A stretch of 52,579 nt of DNA from an uncultured Lachnospiraceae bacterium. GTDB lineage: Bacteria; Bacillota; Clostridia; Lachnospirales; Lachnospiraceae. Position numbers and translations under genes: made by a program. Location of the stretch: assembly GCA_910585895.1 (NCBI GenBank), contig CAJUHY010000012.1:1-52579 (forward strand). Direction: 5' to 3'. Positions 6,205 through 15,299 of the stretch are shown here, piece by piece (positions within the stretch are counted from its first letter, which is position 1; each line of letters starts with the position of its first letter). The notes under the pieces were generated by a model. That model saw nothing but the letters and a program-made list of their open reading frames with translations, searched no databases and was not told the DNA's origin.

Positions 6205-7107
6205 TTATTTCGCCTGGAAAAAACGCTCTTCACTGTCTCCTAAGATTGCCGTACCGATACCTTTGTTGGTAAAGATTTCCAAAAGAAGACAATGCGGAAT
6301 ACGCCCGTCTAAAATATGCACCCGGGAAACGCCATCCTCAATGGCCTCAATACAGTTATTAAGTTTCGGCAGCATCCCCCCGCCGATAGTTCCGCTGCCA
6401 ATCAGTTCATGCGCCTCAGACACTGATAACTCCGAAATCAGGGAAGACTTATCTTGCGGGTCTTTGTATACGCCTTCCACATCTGTGAGAAATGCCAGTT
6501 TCTCTGCATTGACTGCCCGGGCAATGGCACAGGCTGCATCATCAGCATTGATGTTATAAGTCTCAAACTCATCATCGAGACCAACGGGACAGACAATAGG
6601 CAGGAAATCTTTTTCCAATAAGTCATAGAGCACCTTAGCATTGACTTCTTTGATATCCCCCACATAGCCGATATCCTGTCCCTGTGAATATTTCTTATTT
6701 ACTTTCAGCAATCCGCCGTCTTTGCCGCTGATTCCAATCGCGTTAACGCCTAATCCCTGTACCATCTGTACCAGGGATTTGTTGACCCTGCTCAAAACCA
6801 TCTCCGCAATCTCCATTGTCGCTGTATCCGTCTTGCGCAGTCCATTGACAAATTCCGGCTCCATACCGATTTTGCCGACCCACCTGCTGATTTCCTTGCC
6901 TCCCCCATGAACGATAATCGGCTTAAACCCGACCAACTTCAAGAGCGTCACGTCCTTAATGACATCCAGTTTGAGTTCATCATCTACCATCGCGCTGCCG
7001 CCGTACTTTACAACAATTATCTTACGGTTAAACCGCTGAATATAAGGAAGCGCTTCTATCAGCACTTCTGCTTTCTGTAATATTTCCTGCATTTTTTTTT
7101 CTGCCAT
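6205..7107 (-). CDS. argB: Acetylglutamate kinase
   Basis: A 300-residue amino acid kinase that phosphorylates N-acetylglutamate with ATP. The KYGGSAM motif near residue 34 and VHGGGKEIS near residue 66 are the nucleotide- and substrate-binding glycine loops. Residues 5-25 form the extra N-terminal helix (QEILQKAEVLIEALPYIQRF) that is typical of arginine-inhibited kinases, which suggests feedback control by arginine. ATG at 7107 follows GAGG with 9-base spacing. An 8-bp hairpin lies in the gap to argJ. Confidence 0.94.
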   Translation of the reverse strand: MAEKKMQEILQKAEVLIEALPYIQRFNRKIIVVKYGGSAMVDDELKLDVIKDVTLLKLVGFKPIIVHGGGKEISRWVGKIGMEPEFVNGLRKTDTATMEIAEMVLSRVNKSLVQMVQGLGVNAIGISGKDGGLLKVNKKYSQGQDIGYVGDIKEVNAKVLYDLLEKDFLPIVCPVGLDDEFETYNINADDAACAIARAVNAEKLAFLTDVEGVYKDPQDKSSLISELSVSEAHELIGSGTIGGGMLPKLNNCIEAIEDGVSRVHILDGRIPHCLLLEIFTNKGIGTAILGDSEERFFQAK

Positions 7108-7160
7108 TTTCTCGTTCCTCTTTTCCTAAACTGTTGAAATCTGTCTGAACGCCCTTCTTC

Positions 7161-7189
7161 ACAGGCTGCCATAACACTTCACAGCCTGT
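7161..7189 (-). other. Intra-operon hairpin between argJ and argB
   Basis: ACAGGCTG (7161-7168) pairs with CAGCCTGT (7182-7189). No T tract follows, so a processing or stability element is more likely than a terminator. Confidence 0.35.
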
Positions 7190-7221
7190 TATCTCTTATC
7201 CTCATGGTCTACACGCAGCCC

Positions 7222-8445
7222 CTAAGAACGGTAATCCGCATTGATTGTCACATATTCATGCGTCAAATCACACCCCCAGGCCGCTGCCTCTGCCTCTCCC
7301 ATCTTCATATCCACGAGTACAGTTACTTCCTCATCAGACAAAATCTTTGTTGCCTCTTCCTCACTATAATCTGCAGCGACGCCATCTTTATAAATAAGAA
7401 TCCTGCCCGATTTGCTCTCAAAAAACAACTCTATCCTCTCCGGGTCAAAATCCACGCCGGAATACCCCAATGCGCATAAAATCCTGCCCCAGTTGGCATC
7501 ATGCCCATAGATTGCCGCCTTGGTCAACGAAGAACAAATAACTGATTTGGCAAGGGTCTTGGCATGTTCCTTTGTATCCGCATGAATGACCTTTGTCTCA
7601 AAAAGCGCAGTCGCTCCCTCTCCGTCTCCTGCCATTTTCCTGGCCAACGCAGTATTCACAGCGTTTAATGCCTCTACAAACTTTTGGTAATCTTCACCCT
7701 TCTCAGTGATTTCCTTATTGCCTGCCATGCCATTGGCAAGCAGCAGTACCGTATCATTTGTGGAGGTATCGCCATCTACGGAAATCATATTATACGTGTC
7801 CTTCACATTTTCGCGCAATGCCTCCTGCAGCAATTCCTTGGAGATAGCAAGGTCTGTGGTAACAAAACTGAGCATCGTGCACATGTTAGGGTGAATCATG
7901 CCAGAACCTTTGCACATGCCGCCCAGGGTAACAGTCTTTCCGCCCACTTCAAAAGCTACGGCTGCCTCCTTCGGCTTGGTATCAGTCGTCATGATTGCGC
8001 GCGCCGCTTCCAATCCGCTCTCTGCTGTACCCTCAAGTTCCGGCGCCATCATAGAAATTCCTGCCTCTAACTTCTCCATCGGAAGCTGCATCCCGATAAC
8101 TCCGGTAGAAGCCACCAGCACCTGGTTCGCCGGAATGTCCAGCGCTTTTTCCACCGCCTCTGCCGTCTTTCGGCAATATTTGATGCCCTCATCCCCAGTA
8201 CAGGCATTGGCAATGCCTGCATTTACCACTACTGCCCGGGCATACATTTCCTCCGTCACCAGACGCATATCCCATTTAACTGGCGCTGCTTTCACCACAT
8301 TGCTGGTAAATGTGCCTGCAGAAACGGCCTCCCGTTCACTGACAATCATCGCCATATCTTTCCTGCCCTCATATTTGATTCCTGCCGCCGTACTGGCTGC
8401 TGTAAATCCCTTTGCTGCGGTCACTCCGCCTGTTACTATCCTCAT
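7222..8445 (-). CDS. argJ: Bifunctional ornithine acetyltransferase / N-acetylglutamate synthase
   Basis: A 407-residue ArgJ counted from ATG 8445, which has GGGAGG 8 bases upstream and begins MRIVTGGVTAAKGF, the normal family start. ArgJ moves the acetyl group from N-acetylornithine to glutamate; bifunctional forms also use acetyl-CoA. The precursor self-cleaves before a threonine, here T190 in GMIHPNMCTML. A cysteine stands at the -1 position where many family members have alanine. N-terminal VVVNAGIANACTG and the C-terminal part are intact. Whether it is mono- or bifunctional cannot be read from the sequence. Confidence 0.93.
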   Translation of the reverse strand: MRIVTGGVTAAKGFTAASTAAGIKYEGRKDMAMIVSEREAVSAGTFTSNVVKAAPVKWDMRLVTEEMYARAVVVNAGIANACTGDEGIKYCRKTAEAVEKALDIPANQVLVASTGVIGMQLPMEKLEAGISMMAPELEGTAESGLEAARAIMTTDTKPKEAAVAFEVGGKTVTLGGMCKGSGMIHPNMCTMLSFVTTDLAISKELLQEALRENVKDTYNMISVDGDTSTNDTVLLLANGMAGNKEITEKGEDYQKFVEALNAVNTALARKMAGDGEGATALFETKVIHADTKEHAKTLAKSVICSSLTKAAIYGHDANWGRILCALGYSGVDFDPERIELFFESKSGRILIYKDGVAADYSEEEATKILSDEEVTVLVDMKMGEAEAAAWGCDLTHEYVTINADYRS

Positions 8446-8519
8446 TTGCCATTCCTCCCTGTTTTTCACGAAAATGCTGATACACACATACGTCAGAAAT
8501 GTCATACACTCTGCAGCAT

Positions 8520-8993
8520 TTATTGAAATGTGGTAATATTCGCGTCGTTTAGTACAAAATCGTAATAATTTAAATCCTCCCGGAACGTCCAGCCCACGCT
8601 CTTCCAGAAAGAATTTCCTACTTCATTTTTCTTAAAGGCAATCAGACATACTTTATTGATATGTTCCTCCTGCAGGGCACGCATGGCGGATACTGCCATC
8701 GCCTTGCCAATGCCTTGCTGCCTGTAATCTTCACGCACACACACATGGTAAAAACAGCCGCGCCGTCCATCGTGTCCACAGAGAATGGCACCCACAAGTT
8801 CTCCCCCTGCTTCTGCCACCATGCTGGTAGTCGGATTCCTCTTAAGAAAGCGTTCTATGCCCTCCCGGGAATCGTCCATACTGCGGATGCCAAATCCCTT
8901 AATGGTTTTCCACAGGCGGTATACCTTATCGTAATCTTCCTCTTTCATCGCCCGCACAGTTGTCGAGGTAATCGTTTTATCTTCCATCTGCAT
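8520..8993 (-). CDS. GNAT-family N-acetyltransferase inside the arginine operon
   Basis: The product has 155-157 residues. ATG at 8993 directly abuts AAAGAG, and ATG at 8987 has better spacing. It carries a complete GNAT fold with the acetyl-CoA loop RQQGIGKAM (about residues 91-99) and the motif-B region VCLIAFKKNEVGNSFWKSVGW. It sits between argC and argJ in the same orientation, a position that suggests a role in the pathway. Short stand-alone GNAT enzymes act as N-acetylglutamate synthase (ArgA) in some bacteria, such as mycobacteria. That assignment is inference; protein or small-molecule acetylation elsewhere is possible. Confidence 0.7.
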   Translation of the reverse strand: MQMEDKTITSTTVRAMKEEDYDKVYRLWKTIKGFGIRSMDDSREGIERFLKRNPTTSMVAEAGGELVGAILCGHDGRRGCFYHVCVREDYRQQGIGKAMAVSAMRALQEEHINKVCLIAFKKNEVGNSFWKSVGWTFREDLNYYDFVLNDANITTFQ

Positions 8994-9064
8994 CTCTTTT
9001 CTTCCTAAACTCTGCAGCTGCCAGACTCTATCTAAAGCCTAAAACATCTGCCATTTTCTCACAT

Positions 9065-10132
9065 CTATGGAAACATCGGCACAAGCTGCAGACCTTCATT
9101 CTCAGGAAGTCCAAACAGAAGATTCATATTCTGTACCGCCTGTCCTGCTGCCCCTTTTACAAGGTTATCAATCGCTCCCATCATCACTATCCTGCCGGTA
9201 CGCTCATCAATCTGAAATCCAATGTCCACAAAATTGCTGCCTTCCACCCATTTTGTCTCTGGATAAATTCCTTTATCGAGGACACGCACAAAATATTCCT
9301 TCTCATAGTACTTATCGTAAGCTGCTTTCACCTGCTCATAAGAGGGATAAGCATAAGAACCGTCCGTCTGTCTGATTTTCTTCAGGGAAGCATACTCCGT
9401 AGCCAGAATACCGCGGTTCATCGGTACTAAGTGCGGCGTAAAATTAATCGTAATCGCTTCTCCTGCCGCATAACTTAACTGCTCCTCTATTTCCGGCGTA
9501 TGGCGGTGTGTCGTCACGCCGTATGCTTTCATGTTCTCATTGACCTCACAGAACAGATTCGGCAATTTGGCGCCCCTGCCTGCGCCAGAAGTCCCTGACT
9601 TGGCATCTACAATTAGAGTACTGGGCTCTATCAGTCCTTCTTTAACCAATGGATACGCCGTGAGAATCGAACAGGTTGTATAACAGCCCGGGTTTGCCAC
9701 CAGCCGCGCCTGTTTCACCTTCTCTCGGTTTATCTCACACAAACCATACACAGCTTCCTCGATAAACTGCGGGCTTTTATGTTCAATCTGATACCATTTC
9801 TCGTAAATCCTCACATCCTTAATCCGATAATCAGCGCTTAAATCTATCACCTTAACGCTGTCTAATATCTGTTCTGTCAGCACACCCGCCAGAAATCCCT
9901 GCGGCGTTGCTGTAAAAATTACATCCACCTGTTTTGCTAACGCTTCTATATTATCATCCAGACAGGCGTCCTCCACCAGCTGAAACATATTTCCATATAC
10001 TTTTGCGTATTTTTCGTCAATATAGCTTCTAGAACCGTACCATTTGATTTCTGTCTCCCTGTGTCCCAGCAAAAGCCTTACTAATTCTGCCCCTGCATAT
10101 CCGGTTGCCCCAATAATTCCTGCTTTTATCAT
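9065..10132 (-). CDS. argC: N-acetyl-gamma-glutamyl-phosphate reductase
   Basis: 355 residues from ATG 10132 (GAGG 8 bases upstream); an upstream in-frame TTG at 10159 is less likely. It reduces N-acetylglutamyl phosphate to the semialdehyde with NADPH. Visible features are the Rossmann loop GIIGATGYAG (5-14), the catalytic cysteine C150 in ANPGCYTT, and HRHTPEIEEQL, which is typical of type 1 ArgC. It is the first gene of the minus-strand arginine operon. Confidence 0.95.
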   Translation of the reverse strand: MIKAGIIGATGYAGAELVRLLLGHRETEIKWYGSRSYIDEKYAKVYGNMFQLVEDACLDDNIEALAKQVDVIFTATPQGFLAGVLTEQILDSVKVIDLSADYRIKDVRIYEKWYQIEHKSPQFIEEAVYGLCEINREKVKQARLVANPGCYTTCSILTAYPLVKEGLIEPSTLIVDAKSGTSGAGRGAKLPNLFCEVNENMKAYGVTTHRHTPEIEEQLSYAAGEAITINFTPHLVPMNRGILATEYASLKKIRQTDGSYAYPSYEQVKAAYDKYYEKEYFVRVLDKGIYPETKWVEGSNFVDIGFQIDERTGRIVMMGAIDNLVKGAAGQAVQNMNLLFGLPENEGLQLVPMFP

Positions 10133-10181
10133 ATTGACTTCCTCGCTTTCCTTTTTCAAATGCCAACTGGCACTTTCTTAA

Positions 10182-10210
10182 TATTAGTACATCTTCCTCC
10201 ATCCGTAAAG
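10182..10210 (-). promoter_or_regulatory. Probable promoter of the argC operon
   Basis: On the minus strand TTTACG and TAATAT are 17 bases apart in the argC-argG divergent region. The -35 is weak, which is consistent with a regulated promoter. The ArgR-type box lies just upstream. Confidence 0.4.
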
Positions 10211-10226
10211 ACCTTTTTTGAAATTT

Positions 10227-10244
10227 TATGCATATTTATTCATT
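10227..10244. promoter_or_regulatory. ArgR operator (ARG box)
   Basis: TATGCATATTTATTCATT matches the ARG box consensus TNTGAATWWWWATTCANW at every defined position but one (C for A at position 5). It lies between the divergent argC and argG promoters. A weaker second site (TATGCATTAATAACTAAT on the minus strand, about 10289-10306) overlaps the argG start region. Arginine-dependent repression of both units by ArgR/AhrC is expected. Confidence 0.65.
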
Positions 10245-10263
10245 CTTTTTAATTTTTATACAC

Positions 10264-10292
10264 TTGCTATTTCACAAATAATGTTGTATATT
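10264..10292 (+). promoter_or_regulatory. Promoter of argG
   Basis: TTGCTA (10264-10269) and TATATT (10287-10292) have a 17-base spacer. A second, degenerate ARG box overlaps the expected start point. Confidence 0.65.
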
Positions 10293-10353
10293 AGTTATTA
10301 ATGCATAATCCCATGGCATTTTGCAAGTAGATTAATAAACGGAGGAAAAAGTA

Positions 10354-11568
10354 ATGAAAGAAAAAGTAATTTTAGCTTATTCCGGCGGCCTGGACACCAC
10401 CGCCATCATCCCCTGGTTAAAGGAGAATTACGATTATGACGTAGTTTGCTGCTGCATCGACTGTGGACAGGACGAAGAACTCGATGGTCTGGAAGAGCGT
10501 GCAAAATTATCCGGCGCTTCTAAATTGTACATCGAGGACATCACAGACGAATTTGCGGAAGAATATATCCTTCCCTGCGTTCAGGCGGGCGCCGTATACG
10601 AGAACAAATATCTTCTGGGAACTTCCATGGCGCGCCCCGGCATCGCCAAACGTCTGGTTGAAATTGCCCGCAAAGAAGGCGCGACCGCTATCTGTCATGG
10701 AGCTACCGGCAAAGGAAATGACCAGATTCGTTTTGAATTAGGTATCAAGGCGCTGGCTCCCGACTTGAAAATTATCGCTGCATGGCGAAGCGACAAATGG
10801 GATATGCAGTCTCGTGAGGAAGAGATTGCATACTGCAAGGCACACGGCATAGACCTTCCATTTTCTGCAGACAGCAGCTACAGCCGCGACCGCAATCTGT
10901 GGCATATCAGCCATGAAGGACTGGAACTGGAAGATCCCGCCTGCGAGCCCAATTACGACCATCTTCTGGTACTGGGTGTTTCCCCGGAGAAAGCTCCCGA
11001 GGAAGGCGAATATGTAACTATGACTTTCGAGGCCGGTGTACCGAAGACCATAAACGGAAAAGAAATGAAAGTGGCTGACATTATCCGCGAACTGAATCGT
11101 CTGGGCGGCAAACACGGAATCGGCATTGTCGATATCGTGGAAAACCGTGTCGTAGGCATGAAATCCCGCGGCGTTTATGAGACTCCTGGCGGTACTATTC
11201 TCATGGAAGCACAGCAGCAGTTAGAAGAGCTGGTGCTTGACCGCGCTACCATGGACGTCAAAAAAGACATGGCAAATAAGATGGCACAGATTGTATACGA
11301 AGGAAAATGGTTCACACCTCTGCGTGAGGCTGTGCAGGCATTTGTAACCTCTACCCAGAAATACGTGACCGGAGAAGTCAAATTTAAGCTCTATAAAGGA
11401 AATATCATCAAGGCTGGAACCACCTCGCCTTACTCTCTCTACAGTGAGTCTTTGGCAAGCTTTACTACCGGCGATTTATATGACCACCATGATGCGGAAG
11501 GATTTATCACCTTATTCGGACTGCCCTTAAAAGTCCGCGCAATGAAGATGGCTGAATTAGAAAAATAA
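10354..11568 (+). CDS. argG: Argininosuccinate synthase
   Basis: A 404-residue protein with the ATP pyrophosphatase loop AYSGGLDTT at residues 8-16. It joins citrulline and aspartate using ATP. GHGATGKGNDQ-type motifs (CHGATGKGNDQIRFE near 118-132) and YSRDRNLW are typical of the family. ATG 10354 follows GGAGG with 8-base spacing. It is monocistronic: a terminator follows at 11612-11655. No argH, argF or carAB lies in the window. Confidence 0.96.
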   Translation: MKEKVILAYSGGLDTTAIIPWLKENYDYDVVCCCIDCGQDEELDGLEERAKLSGASKLYIEDITDEFAEEYILPCVQAGAVYENKYLLGTSMARPGIAKRLVEIARKEGATAICHGATGKGNDQIRFELGIKALAPDLKIIAAWRSDKWDMQSREEEIAYCKAHGIDLPFSADSSYSRDRNLWHISHEGLELEDPACEPNYDHLLVLGVSPEKAPEEGEYVTMTFEAGVPKTINGKEMKVADIIRELNRLGGKHGIGIVDIVENRVVGMKSRGVYETPGGTILMEAQQQLEELVLDRATMDVKKDMANKMAQIVYEGKWFTPLREAVQAFVTSTQKYVTGEVKFKLYKGNIIKAGTTSPYSLYSESLASFTTGDLYDHHDAEGFITLFGLPLKVRAMKMAELEK

Positions 11569-11611
11569 TTTTCTGTAGAAAGAATCAGTAAAATCACTAT
11601 GACAGCACATA

Positions 11612-11655
11612 AAATACCAGATACGGATAATTTCTTATCCATATCTGGTATTTTT
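11612..11655 (+). terminator. Terminator of argG
   Basis: AAATACCAGATA and GGATAA (11612-11630) pair with TTATCC and TATCTGGTATTT (11635-11653) around a 4-base loop. There is one C-A mismatch, and a T run ends the hairpin. Confidence 0.85.
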
Positions 11656-11711
11656 CGTCTTATAGGATTAAAGCGTCAATACGAAGAATTTCTAAACATT
11701 CCTCAGACAAA

Positions 11712-12620
11712 CTATTTGTAAAAATGCTTTACGCCTTTGGTAATATCATTGGCATACACCATACTGCAGCTTTTCAGTTCACCAGCTTTATTATACAGAA
11801 AGGCAATGGCCAAATGTGGTTCCTCCGGCACGGCAAAATTATTGGCTTCGAGTTCCTCATCTGAAATCGTTACGTATTTACCCTTTTTAAGCTTATATTC
11901 GCCACGCACAACAGTACCGTCTTCCAGCTTATCTTTTATGTGATACGTTCCATAGAACAGCCCATTTTTGACTTTATATTTCTTATTTGTTTGAACATTG
12001 CCGCCCAAAACAGTAATCTGACGCCCCTTTCCATCAGGCGCATCTTCTTTCCAGTCTCCGTTGTACACTTCTTTATAAAGGCTGCCATCTTCCGTACTGC
12101 TGCTGACATAATACCAGATTCCTTTGCCTTCTCGCTTTCCATCTCTATAATCGCCGTAGTACCATTGCTTACAGCTGCATTCTTCAAATGTATAGAAACC
12201 AACGCCCTTGCCGCTTTCTTCCCCATTGGGAAAATAAATATAGTGTTCGCCGTTTCTGACTGCTGCTGCCAGCGCTTTTGCTTCTTCACCATTCTGGAGG
12301 TTATACAATGCCTGCTCATCATCTGCCTCAATGGCTTCTATGACAGCCTCCATAAGGGGACGGTAAAGATTCCCCTTCCCATCTTCCCGGACTGCCTTTC
12401 CTGCTGTTTCCTGTGATTCTTTATCCTTTGGAGTTTGTTCCTGTTCCTGATTGATGGCTTCTGCCGTATCATCTGAAACAATTTTCTCTGCATCGTGCTC
12501 TGTCCGCTGCTGTGCTCCCTTTGCAGCTTCTGTCTGCTTCTCTGTGGTACAACCGGTAAGAATAATCACTGCAAATGCCACAATGACACTAACTGCAGCA
12601 ATCCTGCCCTGTCGTTCCAT
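11712..12620 (-). CDS. Lipoprotein with MORN-like repeats
   Basis: 302 residues from ATG 12620 (GGAGG 7 bases upstream). A type II signal peptide ends at LTGC, with the lipidated cysteine at 24. An acidic, Gln/Glu-rich linker follows (residues about 28-80). The folded part contains MORN-type units (YYGDYRDGKREGKGIWYY; YNGDWKEDAPDGKGRQ). It is probably anchored on the outer face of the membrane. It is the third gene after glnS and a DUF2225 gene with a 30-base gap. The function is unknown; MORN repeats usually mediate membrane or protein contacts. Confidence 0.7.
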   Translation of the reverse strand: MERQGRIAAVSVIVAFAVIILTGCTTEKQTEAAKGAQQRTEHDAEKIVSDDTAEAINQEQEQTPKDKESQETAGKAVREDGKGNLYRPLMEAVIEAIEADDEQALYNLQNGEEAKALAAAVRNGEHYIYFPNGEESGKGVGFYTFEECSCKQWYYGDYRDGKREGKGIWYYVSSSTEDGSLYKEVYNGDWKEDAPDGKGRQITVLGGNVQTNKKYKVKNGLFYGTYHIKDKLEDGTVVRGEYKLKKGKYVTISDEELEANNFAVPEEPHLAIAFLYNKAGELKSCSMVYANDITKGVKHFYK

Positions 12621-12650
12621 AAGGATGCCTCCATTCATTACTCCAATTAT

Positions 12651-13499
12651 TTATTTTCTCAATTCTGCGATAATATCCTCTTTCAGCTCCAATGCCATAT
12701 CCTTCATGCGCCGGCTTGCGGAAGGCGCTGTCAATACGCTTGCCAAGAACTTAGAAGCAATCTCATATTTCTTAAAGTGATATGCCATGTACGCCAGAAT
12801 GTAATCAACGGTACTCTGCTCCATGCCGCACATGGGAAACATTTCCTCGGAGATAGCTTTCATAAAGCCCTCAAACGCCTGCTGGTAGAACTCCTCCTCC
12901 TCTTTCTGAACTTCCGCTTTTGCTGCTTTTTGATCCGGCGTATCATTAGCCATTGTCTCCGCCTTACCGCGCAAAAGCCATGCAATCTTCAGGCAGGTAT
13001 ATGCTTTCTCACTGTCTTTGCCTTTCTTCACCACAGTGTTGACAAGAGACAATTTGTAACGGTCAATTACCTCATCATAATCATATACCGCATTCTCTGC
13101 CTTATTATCCGGCTGAAAATTATTGGAAATCTGTTCCTTTATCAATTTTACCTGTGTGGGCGTAAGATGCTCATAGAAACGGTTCATCGCTGTATACCCA
13201 CATGCCGGACAGGACGTGATATCATATTTCAAAGTATCAATGTACTGGAATCTCGGACGTAAATCACGGTCTGGCTCCAATCTTTTCACCCTTCCGCTCT
13301 TTATCACCTTGGTTTTAAACACATTTTCGCATACCTTACAGTGTACAGTCTTCTCCAGCAGGAAATCTGCCTCTGCAGGAATTTTCTCCTCTGCTCGCTT
13401 CTCATTTCCTTTCTTATCTTCCTTCTGCTCTTCCTCAAATAACTGCATGGACTCTGTAGATTTCAGACCAAACTTCTCCAATCCTGAAAATAAATTCAT
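12651..13499 (-). CDS. DUF2225 family protein
   Basis: A 282-residue soluble protein. A charged N-terminal stretch (20-45) precedes a zinc-ribbon-like region with CKVC (about 54-57) and CPAC (about 98-101) and a helical C-terminal half resembling tetratricopeptide helices. This pattern is the DUF2225 family of Firmicutes, whose role is not established. The gene lies 22 bases after glnS and 30 bases before the MORN lipoprotein gene, so the three are probably co-transcribed. Confidence 0.75.
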   Translation of the reverse strand: MNLFSGLEKFGLKSTESMQLFEEEQKEDKKGNEKRAEEKIPAEADFLLEKTVHCKVCENVFKTKVIKSGRVKRLEPDRDLRPRFQYIDTLKYDITSCPACGYTAMNRFYEHLTPTQVKLIKEQISNNFQPDNKAENAVYDYDEVIDRYKLSLVNTVVKKGKDSEKAYTCLKIAWLLRGKAETMANDTPDQKAAKAEVQKEEEEFYQQAFEGFMKAISEEMFPMCGMEQSTVDYILAYMAYHFKKYEIASKFLASVLTAPSASRRMKDMALELKEDIIAELRK

Positions 13500-13521
13500 T
13501 GCACTTTTCCTCCTCTTTGCG

Positions 13522-15198
13522 CTACTGATTCTGTGTCGGCAGCTTATAAGAACTCTTCAAAGATACAATTCTGTTAAACACCAATGCATCCGAACTGGAA
13601 TCCTTAGAGTCAACACAGAAAAATCCCTGTCTTACAAACTGAAAACTGTCATAAGGTTCAGCCTCCGCTAATGCAGGCTCTATATAGCAGTCTTTTAATA
13701 TACTAAGCGAATCTGGATTCAGATTCAAACTCCCATCTTCCTTGTTGTATACGCCCTTCTCCTCATCTACCAGGTTCTCATATAAACGAACTTCACATTT
13801 CTTCGCATAAGGCGCCGGCGCCCAGTGGATAGTCCCCTTTACTTTGCGCCCTGTAAACCCGCTTCCAGCCTTCGTCTCCGGGTCATAGGTACAATGCACT
13901 TCCGTCACATTACCTTCCTCATCCTTGACAAAGCTTTCGCATTTAACAAAATAGGCGTGCATAAGGCGCACCTCATTCCCTGGGAACAGACGGAAATATT
14001 TCCTGGGCGGCTCCTCCATAAAGTCTTCCCGCTCAATATACAATTCCCGGCAAAACGGTATCTTACGGCTTCCCAATTCTTCATTTTCCAGATTGTTCGC
14101 CGCATCAAGATATTCCACTTCCCCCTCTGGATAATTGTCAATAATCAGCTTGATAGGATTTAAGACTGCCATCATCCTGGGGCGTTTTAATTTCAAATCT
14201 TCTCTGATACAGTATTCTAACATGGCGTAATCTACGGAACTGTTCGCTTTCGATACGCCGCAAAGTTCCACAAATCTCTGAATGGACTCCGGTGTAAAAC
14301 CGCGTCTGCGCAGCGCTGCAATGGAAACCAGCCTCGGGTCATCCCAGCCGTCCACGATATTCTCTTCCACCAGTTTCTTAATATAACGCTTACCCGTCAC
14401 TACATTGGTGAGATAGAGCTTAGCAAACTCAATCTGCTTAGGCGGATTCTCATATTCAAGTTCCCGCACCACCCAGTCGTACAATGGCCTATGGTCCTCA
14501 AATTCCAATGTACAGACAGAGTGGGTAATTCCTTCAATCGCATCCTCTATGGGATGCGCAAAATCATACATCGGATAGATACACCATTTATCTCCTGTGT
14601 TATGATGGGTCATATGCGCCACACGGTAGAGAATAGGATCCCTCATATTAATATTAGGGGATGCCATATCAATCCTGGCCCGCAGCACCATTGCGCCGTC
14701 TTCATATTTCCCTTCCTTCATATTGTTAAATAACGTAAGATTTTCCTCTATGCTTCTTGAAGTTCCCGGATCTTCGCGCCCAGGTTCCGTCAACGTACCG
14801 CGGTATTCACGAATTTGCTCTGCATTGAGGTCAGACACGTATGCCTTCCCCTTTTTTATCAACTTCACTGCCGCCTCATACATCTGCTCAAAATAATCGG
14901 AGGCAAAGAAAAGCCTGTCTTCCCAGTCTGCCCCCAGCCATTTGATATCTTCTTTGATTGATTCCACAAACTCCACTTTCTCCTTCGTAGGATTCGTGTC
15001 GTCAAAACGCATATGAAACTTACCGCCATACTCTTTGGCAAGCCCATAATTCAGCAAAATAGATTTGGCATGTCCAATATGGAGATAACCATTCGGTTCC
15101 GGTGGAAAGCGCGTTCTTACCGTCTCACAATGTCCTTCCTTAATATCTTCTTCAATAATCTGCTCAATAAAATTCTTGGAAACCACTTCGTTTTCCAT
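13522..15198 (-). CDS. glnS: Glutaminyl-tRNA synthetase
   Basis: A 558-residue class I synthetase that charges tRNA-Gln directly. The signature PPEPNGYLHIGHAKS (about 32-46) contains HIGH. GlnRS-specific DDTNP (67-71) and EGITHSVCTLEFEDHRPLYDW are present. The second signature, normally MSKR/KMSKS, reads NVVTGKRYIKK. The downstream GWDDPR and LRRRGFTPESI are intact, so the enzyme is expected to work. AGGAGG lies 7 bases before ATG 15198. The promoter at 15235-15263 is a perfect consensus, and no T-box leader is present. Confidence 0.94.
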   Translation of the reverse strand: MENEVVSKNFIEQIIEEDIKEGHCETVRTRFPPEPNGYLHIGHAKSILLNYGLAKEYGGKFHMRFDDTNPTKEKVEFVESIKEDIKWLGADWEDRLFFASDYFEQMYEAAVKLIKKGKAYVSDLNAEQIREYRGTLTEPGREDPGTSRSIEENLTLFNNMKEGKYEDGAMVLRARIDMASPNINMRDPILYRVAHMTHHNTGDKWCIYPMYDFAHPIEDAIEGITHSVCTLEFEDHRPLYDWVVRELEYENPPKQIEFAKLYLTNVVTGKRYIKKLVEENIVDGWDDPRLVSIAALRRRGFTPESIQRFVELCGVSKANSSVDYAMLEYCIREDLKLKRPRMMAVLNPIKLIIDNYPEGEVEYLDAANNLENEELGSRKIPFCRELYIEREDFMEEPPRKYFRLFPGNEVRLMHAYFVKCESFVKDEEGNVTEVHCTYDPETKAGSGFTGRKVKGTIHWAPAPYAKKCEVRLYENLVDEEKGVYNKEDGSLNLNPDSLSILKDCYIEPALAEAEPYDSFQFVRQGFFCVDSKDSSSDALVFNRIVSLKSSYKLPTQNQ

Positions 15199-15234
15199 CT
15201 GTAGACCTCCTGGTATCGTATGTTTTATTTTCCA

Positions 15235-15263
15235 ATTATAATTTCTAAAACATTATTTGTCAA
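15235..15263 (-). promoter_or_regulatory. Promoter of glnS operon
   Basis: A consensus TTGACA (15263-15258), 17-base spacer and TATAAT (15240-15235) on the minus strand. Confidence 0.85.
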
Positions 15264-15299
15264 TTGCAGAGTGATTTTCCCCATTTTGTAATTCATAGC

